Below are positions 1 to 7,844 of a stretch of 64,000 nucleotides of DNA, piece after piece. The stretch comes from Acidobacteria bacterium 28-1. GTDB lineage: Bacteria; Acidobacteriota; Blastocatellia; Pyrinomonadales; Pyrinomonadaceae. The notes under the pieces are model-generated. The model was given only the letters and a program-made list of their open reading frames with translations, was not told the DNA's origin and ran no database searches. Where the stretch lies: contig MWYZ01000071.1 of NCBI GenBank assembly GCA_002050365.1, forward strand, positions 1 through 64,000, read 5' to 3'. A program made the translations under genes and the position numbers. Numbering within the stretch: position 1 is the first letter of the stretch; every line of letters starts with the position of its first letter.

Positions 1-90
1 CTCGCAAACGGGACAAACCGCGTATGCACCGTCAGGCACAATTGTTTTGTCGGGACGATATTCGCCACAATTAGGACAGACGTTAAACAT
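1..90 (-). CDS. Zinc-ribbon protein, N-terminal 30 residues (cut by window edge)
   Basis: Reading from ATG at position 90 to the window edge gives an open frame beginning MFNVCPNCGEYRPDK. It has two CxxC pairs (Cys5/Cys8 and Cys26/Cys29), the pattern of a small treble-clef or ribbon zinc site at the very N-terminus. The rest lies outside the window, so the function cannot be told. Some bacterial P-loop nucleoside-kinase-like proteins begin with a similar ribbon, but that is recollection and not shown here. Confidence 0.6.
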   Translation of the reverse strand, partial: MFNVCPNCGEYRPDKTIVPDGAYAVCPVCE

Positions 91-675
91 ATTCACTTTT
101 CATTATACGCAAGCCGTCGAACTAGTTATTATACCGCTAAGTTGCGGCATAAACCCGAAATAGTTACATTTTGCCGCTTTTTATCTAACTACTGTCCTTT
201 TATTAAATGTCTCAAATAAGGTCGTTTCCCGACCAGCATAACTGCAATTTTAGAATGAGTCAATGATTTTGTTTGTTCATTTTGTTCAAATAGTAAGAGA
301 TGAACGACTTGAACAAAATTTGAATTAGAGTTTAATATCTATCAATTTTTATTTTTCGATTCTCACTGGTTTCTAAGGTTTGGAATTACAACCTATGTAT
401 GTATAGTTTCCGAGAAGTCCAAAAAGCGTGTCTCATTCAATGTCTTATTTGAAAGTTCTCAATACGCCTAAGCGTTGGCGATACGTTTTGCGTGTTCCTA
501 GTTCGCTGTTAATTTTTCTCTGAACTACTTGGTTTTTCTTGGTTTTGTTTTTTTAGCGCGATGTTCCACAAACTTTCAAAAACATTGATTAATCAAATCA
601 TCGTTATGAGGTATCTTCATTGTTATGAGGTGTCCTTTTTCAGCCTTTTCAATTTCTCTAATTTCGACACTTTTT
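91..675. other. Intergenic stretch, no gene recognised
   Basis: No convincing gene lies between the zinc-ribbon start and the endonuclease stop. The only structure I see is a perfect 10-bp inverted repeat, TTTTGTTCAA at 280-289 and TTGAACAAAA at 309-318. It lacks a following T run, so it is more like an operator or short hairpin than a terminator. The sequence is AT-rich. Confidence 0.4.
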
Positions 676-2490
676 CTATTGCGTATCGATTCGCCGCTCG
701 ATTAAAAGCTGTCTGCGCCGAGAGATGTTTGAAAGGAAATCAAAGCCGGTTAATGCTTCGACGGCTCTGATGCTGACGCGAAAATTACGCCACGGCGTAT
801 TGATGCCGATGTCCTGACGATTCGGCATAATCACGGCTATCGTTCGGGTTGTTTTATCTACCCGCTGCAGATCGTTATCGCCGTTCGGAATTACTACAAT
901 GACTTTCCAGGTGACTGCCGGAACGGTGACTTTGCCGCCGGCAATCGTATTCGTGATACCTCCGTTTGAGCCGCTCCCGCCCGTGCCTGCACCGCCCGCG
1001 ATGATATATAGTTCGTTGCCTTGATTAACCAATGTTCGGCAATATGATTCTAATTCTTCCCACGGACCCTGATTATTCGCCGGAGCCTGCGGCATGATGT
1101 TCGTCATCAAAAATGTCGCCGAGTTATCGGCTATCGTGCGCGTGCGGTCAGCCGACGGCGTATGATGCCCGCGGTCGAATCCCGATTGTTGATAATCGAA
1201 TTCCGTGACACGATACCAGCCGTCAGGCAAAGATGGATCCGGGCGAAAATCATCCTGCCTCGGAGCCGTGCCGAGCCAAGTTGAATCTAAATGCCAGGAA
1301 ACCCAATTCGGAATTCCGCGGTCGCGGTGATAACTCACCACATACTGCGGCTTCGGCAGCAGGTAATTAAACGGTTGATTGACATCCGTTACCGCATTTG
1401 ACGGGTTGCCTAAAACAAGATGTTCATTCGGGTCGGGCGCGGCGAAAACGGTTAATGAAATATTTGTGGTCGCCGTTCGGTTTTGCGCGTCGGCAATCGA
1501 GACCGGGATATTGCGCACGCCGGTTGAGGCATTGGCGGGAATGGTCGTTAAAAACGAAAAGATATTATCGCCCGCCGTTTGGTCGCCGTTGGTGCCGTCA
1601 TCGAAAAATTGCTGGTTTGCCGTACCGCCGATGCTGGTTGTATTGCCGATGACGGTGATTCCGGTGCTGGCTGGATTAGTCGCCGGAGTGACTGTCACGG
1701 TCAACACGGTTAACGAACCGGCGTTAACCTGATTCGGATTGGCCGCGCCGTTGCCGGATAAGGCGCCCGTTCCGCCGCCGCCGATGTTGATGTTATCGAT
1801 GCCGACCCATTCGTCGTTGCCGACGGCGTTGGTGGTAATAACTCGAAGCTGGACGAGCGGCTGATTATCCGCCGCCGCGGGCAGCACAACATTTACGGGA
1901 GTAATTAACGTTGCCAGGCTCGGTCCGGTGGTGGCGTCGCTAATGAACGCCGCCGGAATGTTCGTGTAGTTTCCGCTTCCGCCGATCCGATATTGCAACG
2001 CGACCGGTTGAACCGCGTTATCGGTCGAGCCGTCAATATCGCGCACGTTGTAGGCGACGGCTATATTGTTTTGTCCGGTCGTGTTGACGCTAATCACAAT
2101 ATGCGGCGCATCCGCCGTTCCCGAACCCTGGAGGGCGACCACCGGATTAGTGATTTCAAATTCGGTGACGCCGCCGGTGGTAAATGTGTCGGGATTGGTT
2201 TGATTGGCGTTGACGTTGATAGGGGTTCCCGATCCGTCGGCTAAAATTGTTTGCGGATCGACACCCGTCGCGGTCGTCAAATCATCGCCGCGATAACCGA
2301 TAATTCCCGGAACATTCGACCAATCGTTGTTGACGGTAATTAATCCGACGTTCGACCAATCCTGGCTGAACGGGAGAGGCTGGGCGGTTGTGTCGGCGCG
2401 AGCCGCAATTGATATGTGAAAGTAGGAAGATACGAAAACAACCAGGCAGAAAAAACCCAAAAAACTTCTGAGATATTTATTTGACATCAT
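676..2490 (-). CDS. Secreted DNA/RNA non-specific endonuclease (NUC1 family) with a long N-terminal extension
   Basis: A 604-residue protein. Residues 1 to about 32 form a signal peptide (hydrophobic LGFFCLVVFVSSYF core), so it is exported. About residues 40-365 are Thr/Asn/Gly-rich beta-type sequence, including an adhesin-like part (about 250-360). The last 240 residues are the nuclease: DRGHHTPSADRT near residue 440 matches the DRGH active-site motif of the Serratia-nuclease fold, where the His is the general base. A downstream TNIMPQAPANNQGPW stretch fits the Asn that binds the metal in this family. Such enzymes cut single- and double-stranded DNA and RNA outside the cytoplasm, for nutrient recovery or competition. 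The start is ATG at 2490 with AGGA just upstream. Its stop faces a plain intergenic region. Confidence 0.9.
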   Translation of the reverse strand: MMSNKYLRSFLGFFCLVVFVSSYFHISIAARADTTAQPLPFSQDWSNVGLITVNNDWSNVPGIIGYRGDDLTTATGVDPQTILADGSGTPINVNANQTNPDTFTTGGVTEFEITNPVVALQGSGTADAPHIVISVNTTGQNNIAVAYNVRDIDGSTDNAVQPVALQYRIGGSGNYTNIPAAFISDATTGPSLATLITPVNVVLPAAADNQPLVQLRVITTNAVGNDEWVGIDNINIGGGGTGALSGNGAANPNQVNAGSLTVLTVTVTPATNPASTGITVIGNTTSIGGTANQQFFDDGTNGDQTAGDNIFSFLTTIPANASTGVRNIPVSIADAQNRTATTNISLTVFAAPDPNEHLVLGNPSNAVTDVNQPFNYLLPKPQYVVSYHRDRGIPNWVSWHLDSTWLGTAPRQDDFRPDPSLPDGWYRVTEFDYQQSGFDRGHHTPSADRTRTIADNSATFLMTNIMPQAPANNQGPWEELESYCRTLVNQGNELYIIAGGAGTGGSGSNGGITNTIAGGKVTVPAVTWKVIVVIPNGDNDLQRVDKTTRTIAVIMPNRQDIGINTPWRNFRVSIRAVEALTGFDFLSNISRRRQLLIERRIDTQ

Positions 2491-2655
2491 TAAAGAATCC
2501 TTTTTGAAATTTTATTAAATCACCAGCACTGAAAAGCCCGATTGTATCAAAAAAGCAGGCCATGACGAAAGTAAAACTGTTATAACCGATTTTACGGTTT
2601 CATTAAATCTTTCTTGATTTGAAGAAAAGTGAAAGCCGAACGGGAGTAAAAAGAG

Positions 2656-2688
2656 AAGAGCCGCGAGCGTCAGAACTCACGGCTTTTT
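2656..2688 (-). terminator. Terminator-like hairpin, repeat copy 1
   Basis: AGCCG-c-GAG-loop-CTC-a-CGGCT followed by T5 on the + strand. It is copy 1 of a three-copy intergenic family (also 2776-2807 and 2838-2872). The T run reads on the + strand although the nearest gene (the endonuclease) is on the - strand and starts at 2490, so the true transcript it stops is unclear. Confidence 0.5.
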
Positions 2689-2775
2689 AAGGAGTGCTAA
2701 GTATAATGAAAGGAGTTACCTACTCGTCTTTCAATTAAATACACGCCTTTAGAAATAGAAAGTTGCAAAATGAGA

Positions 2776-2807
2776 AAAAGCCGCGAGTGTCAAAACTTAC
2801 GGCTTTT
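2776..2807 (+). terminator. Terminator-like hairpin, repeat copy 2
   Basis: AAAAGCCG ... CGGCTTTT, an 8-bp perfect stem around a loop that closely matches the loop of copy 1 (GCGAGTGTCAAAACTTA). The loop is conserved as well as the stem, so it looks like a repeated element and not just a convergent terminator. Confidence 0.5.
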
Positions 2808-2837
2808 CTTTGTTTACAATTTTTCATAAAAACATAC

Positions 2838-2872
2838 CACGAGTTCGCGAACGTCAAACCTTGCGGCTTTGT
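2838..2872 (+). repeat. Degenerate third copy of the terminator-like repeat
   Basis: The loop and 3' arm (GCGAACGTCAAACCTTGCGGCTTT) match copies 1 and 2 but the 5' arm has decayed to CCACGAGTTC, so the stem can no longer form fully. The rest of the 2491-3100 gap shows no gene. Confidence 0.5.
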
Positions 2873-2995
2873 CTTTGTCTAAAATTATTTTCATTTTATT
2901 TCACCTCGTAATTTACTAAATCTTTCAAACGATATAGGAGCAAGATTATTTATATATCTGCATAATCCGTCAATCACGGCATATAAGATTTTTTC

Positions 2996-3025
2996 TTGAC
3001 TCGATTAACCAAGTAAGTGTATTAT
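2996..3025 (+). promoter_or_regulatory. Sigma70-type promoter upstream of the metalloprotease-like gene
   Basis: TTGACT at 2996-3001, 18-bp spacer, TATTAT at 3020-3025. The predicted transcript would begin about 3032, 70 bp before the GTG at 3101. A GTTGGGC heptamer at 3052-3058 fits the integron core consensus GTTRRRY and could mark the cassette's left boundary, but a heptamer alone is weak evidence. Confidence 0.5.
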
Positions 3026-3100
3026 TCGCGGTATTATTTATCGAATTAATAGTTGGGCTTGGTTCGTATCTAGCTTCATCATCCATTGGAGGACTTGAAC

Positions 3101-4483
3101 GTGACAAAACACAAATTTGTATTGACTGAACTATCTACCATTTTAACCCCAAAAATCATTGGATTGTTAGTAGATAGTGTGGAGACAACCTATTCCCCAT
3201 GGGCTATTTTATTGGTTCGATTCAGCGATCAATCCGAACCTTTACCCTCGTTAACGAAATATGAAGAGTTATTTACCACAATTGGAAACAGCAAACTCAA
3301 CATGGTTGATTTCTTCAAAGACATGTCGCACGGCAAATTGGACCTTTCCGGCAGCCGTGTCTTTGGCTGGTACACGCTTTCGGCGCTCAAAACAAATTAC
3401 GTAGGCAATACTTATCCCCAACCCGCAGGAAAGTTAAACCGCAACGGTTTGTTAGATGCAGCCCGCGCAGCGGCAACAGCTTCCGGCGTAGATCTCACGA
3501 AGTTCGCCGGAGTTGTGGTTTCAGCCTTTGGGGGTGTTGATTTGTGCGGGTTCGTGGGGGGCATGGCGGCTATTTGCGATTCCTTCTCGCTTACTCCAAG
3601 CCTGCTAGGCCAGGAGATGGGGCACGGCTATGGCTTGGATCACGCCCGGCACAATGGATCAGCCGATGACTACAGGGATCCATGGGATGTGATGAGCACG
3701 GCGGCCTACCCCCACATGCAAGCCCCTAACTCCGATTGGGGAACGGTAGGTCCTGCTCTTAACGCCTGGAATATGAGAAGCCGTGGTTGGCTAGATGAAT
3801 CAAGGGTTTGGAGATCGTCGTCGTCGCACTACACAGAAACTATTCAGCTTCGACCTTTACACCAGCACAACCGATTTGGATGGCTGGCCATTGAGATAGA
3901 CGGATTCTTAATTGAATTCCGAGTGAAAGAAAAATGGGACGCGGCTATACCGAGGCCTTGCATACTGGTACATCGTTTCCAAGGCAACCAATCGTACCTA
4001 ATGCCCTCTGCGGCAGGAAGCGACGACCTAATTGAAGGAGATATATTTGAGTTCGGCAATCCAAATATACCCTTTCTGCCTTATGTCATGATTACAGTGG
4101 GCAGCATTGATCCGAACGGCCACATCGCCACTATAACGGTAGTACGACGTGCTGCTTCAAAGCCACCTCAATATATTGATTTTGTAGAACTCTTGGGCGG
4201 CATCACGGTTGATGGCGGTGGCACGATTATACATGGCGGAAAGGTAGTCAAAGTTCCGCCCAATAACCCTATAGTTGAGGTGCTGAAACAAGCGGTACGT
4301 TACCTCAACGTCCAGCACTACGATACCGGCGTGGACAGGGCATTGGCGGAAAAGCAAGATGCTGCTTTGTCCATGATCCGTGCATCGGCCAAGCTTTTAT
4401 CCGATCTTGAATTTGTAAGCGAGCACCCTCCTGGGTATCGACCACAGAATCAGATAGATAAAGGCGAAGAAACTGCTTCCTAG
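3101..4483 (+). CDS. Metzincin-like (M6-type) metalloprotease homologue with substituted zinc motif
   Basis: A 460-residue protein with no signal peptide. The segment LLGQEMGHGYGLDHARH (about residues 168-184) aligns with the metzincin motif HExxHxxGxxH, but the first His is Gln (Q171, codon CAG, one base from His). E172, H175, G178 and H181 are present, and DVMS at residues 196-199 fits the Met-turn. It is therefore either an inactive homologue or one with an altered zinc site. I start it at GTG 3101 because GGAGG at 3088-3092 lies 8 bp upstream; the upstream TTG at 3086 would put that ribosome site inside the gene. The C-terminal third is unrecognised. An attC follows 144 bp after the stop, in the same orientation, so it is probably a cassette gene. 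Confidence 0.65.
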   Translation: MTKHKFVLTELSTILTPKIIGLLVDSVETTYSPWAILLVRFSDQSEPLPSLTKYEELFTTIGNSKLNMVDFFKDMSHGKLDLSGSRVFGWYTLSALKTNYVGNTYPQPAGKLNRNGLLDAARAAATASGVDLTKFAGVVVSAFGGVDLCGFVGGMAAICDSFSLTPSLLGQEMGHGYGLDHARHNGSADDYRDPWDVMSTAAYPHMQAPNSDWGTVGPALNAWNMRSRGWLDESRVWRSSSSHYTETIQLRPLHQHNRFGWLAIEIDGFLIEFRVKEKWDAAIPRPCILVHRFQGNQSYLMPSAAGSDDLIEGDIFEFGNPNIPFLPYVMITVGSIDPNGHIATITVVRRAASKPPQYIDFVELLGGITVDGGGTIIHGGKVVKVPPNNPIVEVLKQAVRYLNVQHYDTGVDRALAEKQDAALSMIRASAKLLSDLEFVSEHPPGYRPQNQIDKGEETAS

Positions 4484-4626
4484 GGGATGATCGAGAGGCT
4501 GATCTGCTGTTTCGTAGGCGCGCCAACAAATGACGTTGTCTACACACCCACAAAAGTATGGTCGGCTGTCTCGTACAAGTCTTCTGCCATGTCTGTAGGC
4601 ACAAAGTTCAACCTTGATTTCATCTC

Positions 4627-4705
4627 GCCTAACAAGGCGCTCCAGCCGACCGTTTTGCCTTCGCTTCGTTGCGGCAAAACGGTCGGCTGAGCTTGTGCGT
4701 TATCC
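4627..4705 (+). other. attC site 1 (79 bp)
   Basis: Starts GCCTAACAAGGCGC (L core RYYYAAC then AA) and ends GTGCGTTATCC. In between is a perfect 15-bp inverted repeat (4645-4659 with 4673-4687) capped by a short loop. Layout, length and the TAACAA/GCGTTA ends match class 1 integron attC sites closely; + orientation puts the preceding cassette at 3058-4626. Confidence 0.85.
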
Positions 4706-4816
4706 GCTTTTTGAAAGAATTTTAATGCGGCTTTTGAAATTGATACCAAGCAAGACGCTTCGCGTTTTCGCCCATGTTGTGTGAAGGCGACGCGCTTGCT
4801 TATCGGATGATGGCGT
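4706..4816 (+). other. Cassette-sized segment without a recognisable gene
   Basis: The 111 bp between attC 1 and attC 2 hold no believable reading frame or start. There is an AAGCAAG / CTTGCTT inverted pair around GACGC / GCGTC-like sequence (about 4750-4801). It may be a noncoding or promoter cassette, or what is left of a longer one. Confidence 0.4.
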
Positions 4817-4927
4817 GGCTAACTAGTCGTTGAATGCGAGGCGAAACAGCCATCCTTTTAAAACTTGCGTGGTTAATTCGGAGCTGCGCGTATTCGGTTT
4901 CGCCCCACGTCAACTCAATCGTTAGCC
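4817..4927 (+). other. attC site 2 (111 bp)
   Basis: GGCTAAC at 4817-4823 and GTTAGCC at 4921-4927 are the outer cores. Inner arms GCGAGGCGAAACAG and CGGTTTCGCCCCACG pair to form the attC stem, and the centre is variable. The arms are clearly related to the 113-bp sites at 12-18 kb, but on the opposite strand. Confidence 0.85.
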
Positions 4928-5107
4928 GCCTCGTGGTGAAATCTATCGGTATTAACATTCAAAGATGCAGATACCGTTTTTTATATCACCTTCGTAGTAA
5001 CTACGGATGCAAAGTTCATCCCCTTTTTTAAACTACTTGACATTTCTTATTTCATCTTCAATACTCAGCTTGTTTTACAGACAGTATTTGAACTTCTCGG
5101 TTGAATA

Positions 5108-5596
5108 ATGCCTTCTCATTTTCTTTACTCTACAAATGTGTTTTTAAAATTACTGATTCAAGAACAGTTCAGAAATGATGTTCATTATGTTTGGTGCAGC
5201 GAGTCCTTTAATCCGTCGAAATTAAATCCGTATTCGATTACTTCCATGATCCCTCCGAGTTCTAGCCCGTTCGACATATACAACGATTTAAAGGTTGCTT
5301 TAGCTAGAAACGACCGGCACAACGATAAGATAAACAATCAAAAGCTTTCATTTAAAAACTTAGCCGATATGTGGGAAGCTAGCGGCGAGATCACCAAAGA
5401 CCAAAGGGATGAGATTTATTACATGGTTGAAAACGCTACCAACAACGAATGGAAGCCGTTAATATATCTAATACCACGTAGTATTATTGATTTGAGCAGA
5501 TTAAAGATAGTTCCGCCTGCTAGAAGAGCGAACTTTGGAATGGAATACATAGTTGAGGATTTAAAACGCGACGAATTTGACTTGATTGAGTTGTAA
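5108..5596 (+). CDS. Hypothetical cassette protein, first of a two-gene unit
   Basis: A 162-residue soluble protein that I do not recognise. It has no signal peptide or membrane segment. It starts MPSHFLYSTNVFLKL and is followed by a charged region and a Pro-rich stretch (LIYLIPRSIIDL). The C-terminus is acidic (EDLKRDEFDLIEL). ATG at 5108 has no strong ribosome site. The next gene starts 4 bp after this stop, so the pair is probably translated together. Both lie between attC 2 and the interrupted attC 3, in the orientation expected for one cassette carrying two genes. The shape, a compact two-gene cytosolic unit in a cassette, is typical of accessory or defence modules, but no domain supports that here. 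Confidence 0.7.
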   Translation: MPSHFLYSTNVFLKLLIQEQFRNDVHYVWCSESFNPSKLNPYSITSMIPPSSSPFDIYNDLKVALARNDRHNDKINNQKLSFKNLADMWEASGEITKDQRDEIYYMVENATNNEWKPLIYLIPRSIIDLSRLKIVPPARRANFGMEYIVEDLKRDEFDLIEL

Positions 5597-5600
5597 AATT

Positions 5601-6485
5601 ATGTTGCAAACTTTAGAAAATAAACCGACTCAAGAAGCTAAAAAAGTTCTGGCAGCGGTCTCTACAACTGTTCTGCCCCAACCTTTTGACGTTGATATTA
5701 CTTCGCGCTATGGCACGACGGAAGAAACGGTTAATTCCGTTTTGGCGGAAATCCGCAGAAAATTAGGCATTGCTCAAAACGATCATTCAAGACAGGCACA
5801 ATCTAAAATAGTTGATTTTCTTTCTAATACGCTTTCCGAAATAACCTTTGCCGACGTTGATAAAATGGCTGTCAGGGCGCGACTCGGACAACGCGGTGAT
5901 TTAAGGTTAGATCTTTATGAAATACGGTTTTACCAAAATTTCAACAAGAGGCTTGCAGATTCAGGATTAAGAAAGTCAGAGGTACAAAAAACCGTTAGAG
6001 AACCAGATGCGTTTGAGCACTTAAAGCCGATTACGTATGTCAGAGAAAGAAACATGTCAATCTCTTTCTTTGTAAAAAATTTTCTGACCGGACGTAATAA
6101 TTATACTGTGTTACTCGTTGCAGATAGGTCTGACTTTTTTCTTGAAATCGGTCAGGCGTGGAAAATATATCATGACGAAGTTGATGTCACACAAAAGACG
6201 CCACACCAAATCTTTAAAGCTTTCTTGGATGTTTACGGCATTGATATAACAATGGGCAAAAAGACCAAGAAATATTTTAATCATGAAATGATTAAACAAA
6301 TCCCAAACGAAACGAAAAAATCAATTACCTTTCAAGCGCCTTTAGTAAAAGATGTAGAGTATTTTCATAGTGTCGAATATGGCGGAATGAAAAATTCCGA
6401 TGTTGTAGAAGTCATTCAAGCCTACATAATAGACATTGACAAGTACAAAGATAGTCTTAGAAGGCATGGAACACTGGTTAAATAA
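5601..6485 (+). CDS. Hypothetical cassette protein, second of a two-gene unit
   Basis: A 294-residue soluble protein without a recognisable family. I choose ATG 5601 (MLQTLENKPTQ) over the TTG at 5586, which would overlap the upstream gene. The N-terminal 90 residues look helical (EETVNSVLAEIRRKLG). The middle contains FFVKNFLTGRNNYTVLL and a beta-rich, Lys-rich region. There is no signal peptide and no catalytic motif I can name. It is coupled to the 162-residue gene by a 4-bp gap. Its stop is about 50 bp before the L core of an attC (6537), the usual spacing for a cassette. Confidence 0.7.
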   Translation: MLQTLENKPTQEAKKVLAAVSTTVLPQPFDVDITSRYGTTEETVNSVLAEIRRKLGIAQNDHSRQAQSKIVDFLSNTLSEITFADVDKMAVRARLGQRGDLRLDLYEIRFYQNFNKRLADSGLRKSEVQKTVREPDAFEHLKPITYVRERNMSISFFVKNFLTGRNNYTVLLVADRSDFFLEIGQAWKIYHDEVDVTQKTPHQIFKAFLDVYGIDITMGKKTKKYFNHEMIKQIPNETKKSITFQAPLVKDVEYFHSVEYGGMKNSDVVEVIQAYIIDIDKYKDSLRRHGTLVK

Positions 6486-6609
6486 AAATCAGCGCTCAGA
6501 AAAAAGCAGAAATCTATTTTTCGTTTTAATGACGGCGGCTAACAGGTCGTGATACAAGCAAAAGAATCGGCGTATGATGTATGTGGTACTTTTCGGAGGT
6601 CGCAGACAA

Positions 6610-6720
6610 GAAACGGGGTGAGGGTCGGCAATGATTTTGGGCAGAGAAGAAGCCCGGCTAACAGTGTGACCAATTTGAACCCTGACCCGCATTACGGTAT
6701 GGGACTTTTTGATCCCGAAT
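6610..6720 (+). ncRNA. Candidate bridge RNA of the IS110-family element
   Basis: A 10-bp stem with one mismatch pairs 6616-6625 (GGGTGAGGGT) with 6679-6688 (ACCCTGACCC). Inside it a GGGC/GCCC hairpin (6639-6642 with 6652-6655) leaves an internal loop. Its 5' side (6626-6638) contains CAATGATTT, the reverse complement of AAATCATTG found in the L arm of many attC sites here. Its 3' side begins GGCTAACAG (6656-6664), identical to the left flank of the insertion. A further GGGA/TCCC hairpin (6701-6704 with 6713-6716) follows. This is the layout of a target-binding loop with two guides. Ends and transcription are inferred, and the donor loop is not resolved. Confidence 0.6.
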
Positions 6721-6794
6721 AGGAGCGTGGAAATACACCGAGCAGTTTCTTTTCTTTATCAAGAACCTCCAATCAAAAAAGGAGGAGAAGACTT

Positions 6795-7844
6795 GTGAGA
6801 TATATCGGAGTTGATTTACACAAAACGAATTTTGTCGTCTGTTTTCTTTCGGAAGATGACAATTATAAATTGGAAACTTTCCCGCTCTCGAAAGCCGGAA
6901 TCAGCCGTTTCACATCGGAGTTGAGCAAAGAAGATGCGGTGGCGGTCGAAGTAACGCAGAACATTTATTACTTTTACGACCAAATCAAAACTTATGTTGG
7001 TCGTATTGTTCTGGTAGACACTTATCGGTTTGCCATTATCGCCACATCAAAGAAAAAGACGGACAAGGCGGATGCCCTGGCTTTGGCTCGTTTTTTGAAA
7101 CTCGACCATTTGCCGGAAGTTCCCGTCCCATCTGAGAAGGTTCGGCAACTGCGGCATCTACTGCAAGCGCGAGAAACGCTGGTCGGACTCAGAACCAAGC
7201 TGAAGAATATGGGACACGCCGCTTTAACGAGAAATGGCATCGCGCTTTCGCGTTCGGCATTTGCTTCCGGCACTGCCAGAGAGCGGCTGCAAAAACGTGA
7301 TGACTTGTCATCAACCGACCAGGTTATTCTACACTCGGCACTGCGGCAGATTCTCGAACTCGATAAGGAAATCGGACAATTGGAAACGGAAATCCTTCGC
7401 CTCGGCAAAACTTTAGCGGGAGTCAAACGGCTGTTGCAACTGCACGGATTGAATCTATTGTCGGCAATCAGTTTGTTGGCGGAAATCGGCGACATTCACT
7501 TGTTTGAAACCAGCAAACAGTTAGTAGCTTATTCCGGGCTGGCGACATCCATCCGGCAATCAAACCAGACGACTAGACAAGGGCATATTACTAAGCAAGG
7601 CAGAAAGCGATTGCGGACGGTGGCAATCAGAGCGGTTCTTTCAATGGTCAATCGAACAAACACGCCGTTGATGGACTTTTACTCTCGCAAAAAAAGAGAA
7701 AAAGGTTCAGGCAAAGCGATTTGCGCGACGGCGCGGAAACTGTTGACAATAATCTTTGTAATGCTAAAGAAGGAATTGGACTACTGGTATTTGGAAGACC
7801 GCTTGTATAATCGCAAGCTGCGACAACTGAATGCCGCAGCTTAA
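6795..7844 (+). CDS. IS110-family DEDD transposase
   Basis: A 349-residue recombinase. The N-terminal RuvC-like domain shows the DEDD set: D7 in YIGVDLH, E52 in VAVEVTQ, and D90 and D93 in KKTDKADALALARF. The C-terminal Transposase_20 part (about 210-300) has LHGLNLLSAISLLAEIGD and the Ser/Gly region YSGLATSIRQSNQ. The family catalyses RNA-guided excision as a circle and insertion. GTG 6795 is preceded by AAGGAGGAG. No frameshift or stop is seen, so it may be active. It reads in the same direction as the split attC. Confidence 0.92.
   Translation: MRYIGVDLHKTNFVVCFLSEDDNYKLETFPLSKAGISRFTSELSKEDAVAVEVTQNIYYFYDQIKTYVGRIVLVDTYRFAIIATSKKKTDKADALALARFLKLDHLPEVPVPSEKVRQLRHLLQARETLVGLRTKLKNMGHAALTRNGIALSRSAFASGTARERLQKRDDLSSTDQVILHSALRQILELDKEIGQLETEILRLGKTLAGVKRLLQLHGLNLLSAISLLAEIGDIHLFETSKQLVAYSGLATSIRQSNQTTRQGHITKQGRKRLRTVAIRAVLSMVNRTNTPLMDFYSRKKREKGSGKAICATARKLLTIIFVMLKKELDYWYLEDRLYNRKLRQLNAAA

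Noticed and set aside
561-770. 69-residue frame on the + strand
   Set aside because: No ribosome site, overlaps the end of the endonuclease gene on the other strand, no recognisable composition.
2996-3058. Pc promoter and attI of an integron
   Set aside because: Promoter and a GTTRRRY heptamer are present, but no intI gene lies upstream and a heptamer alone is too common.
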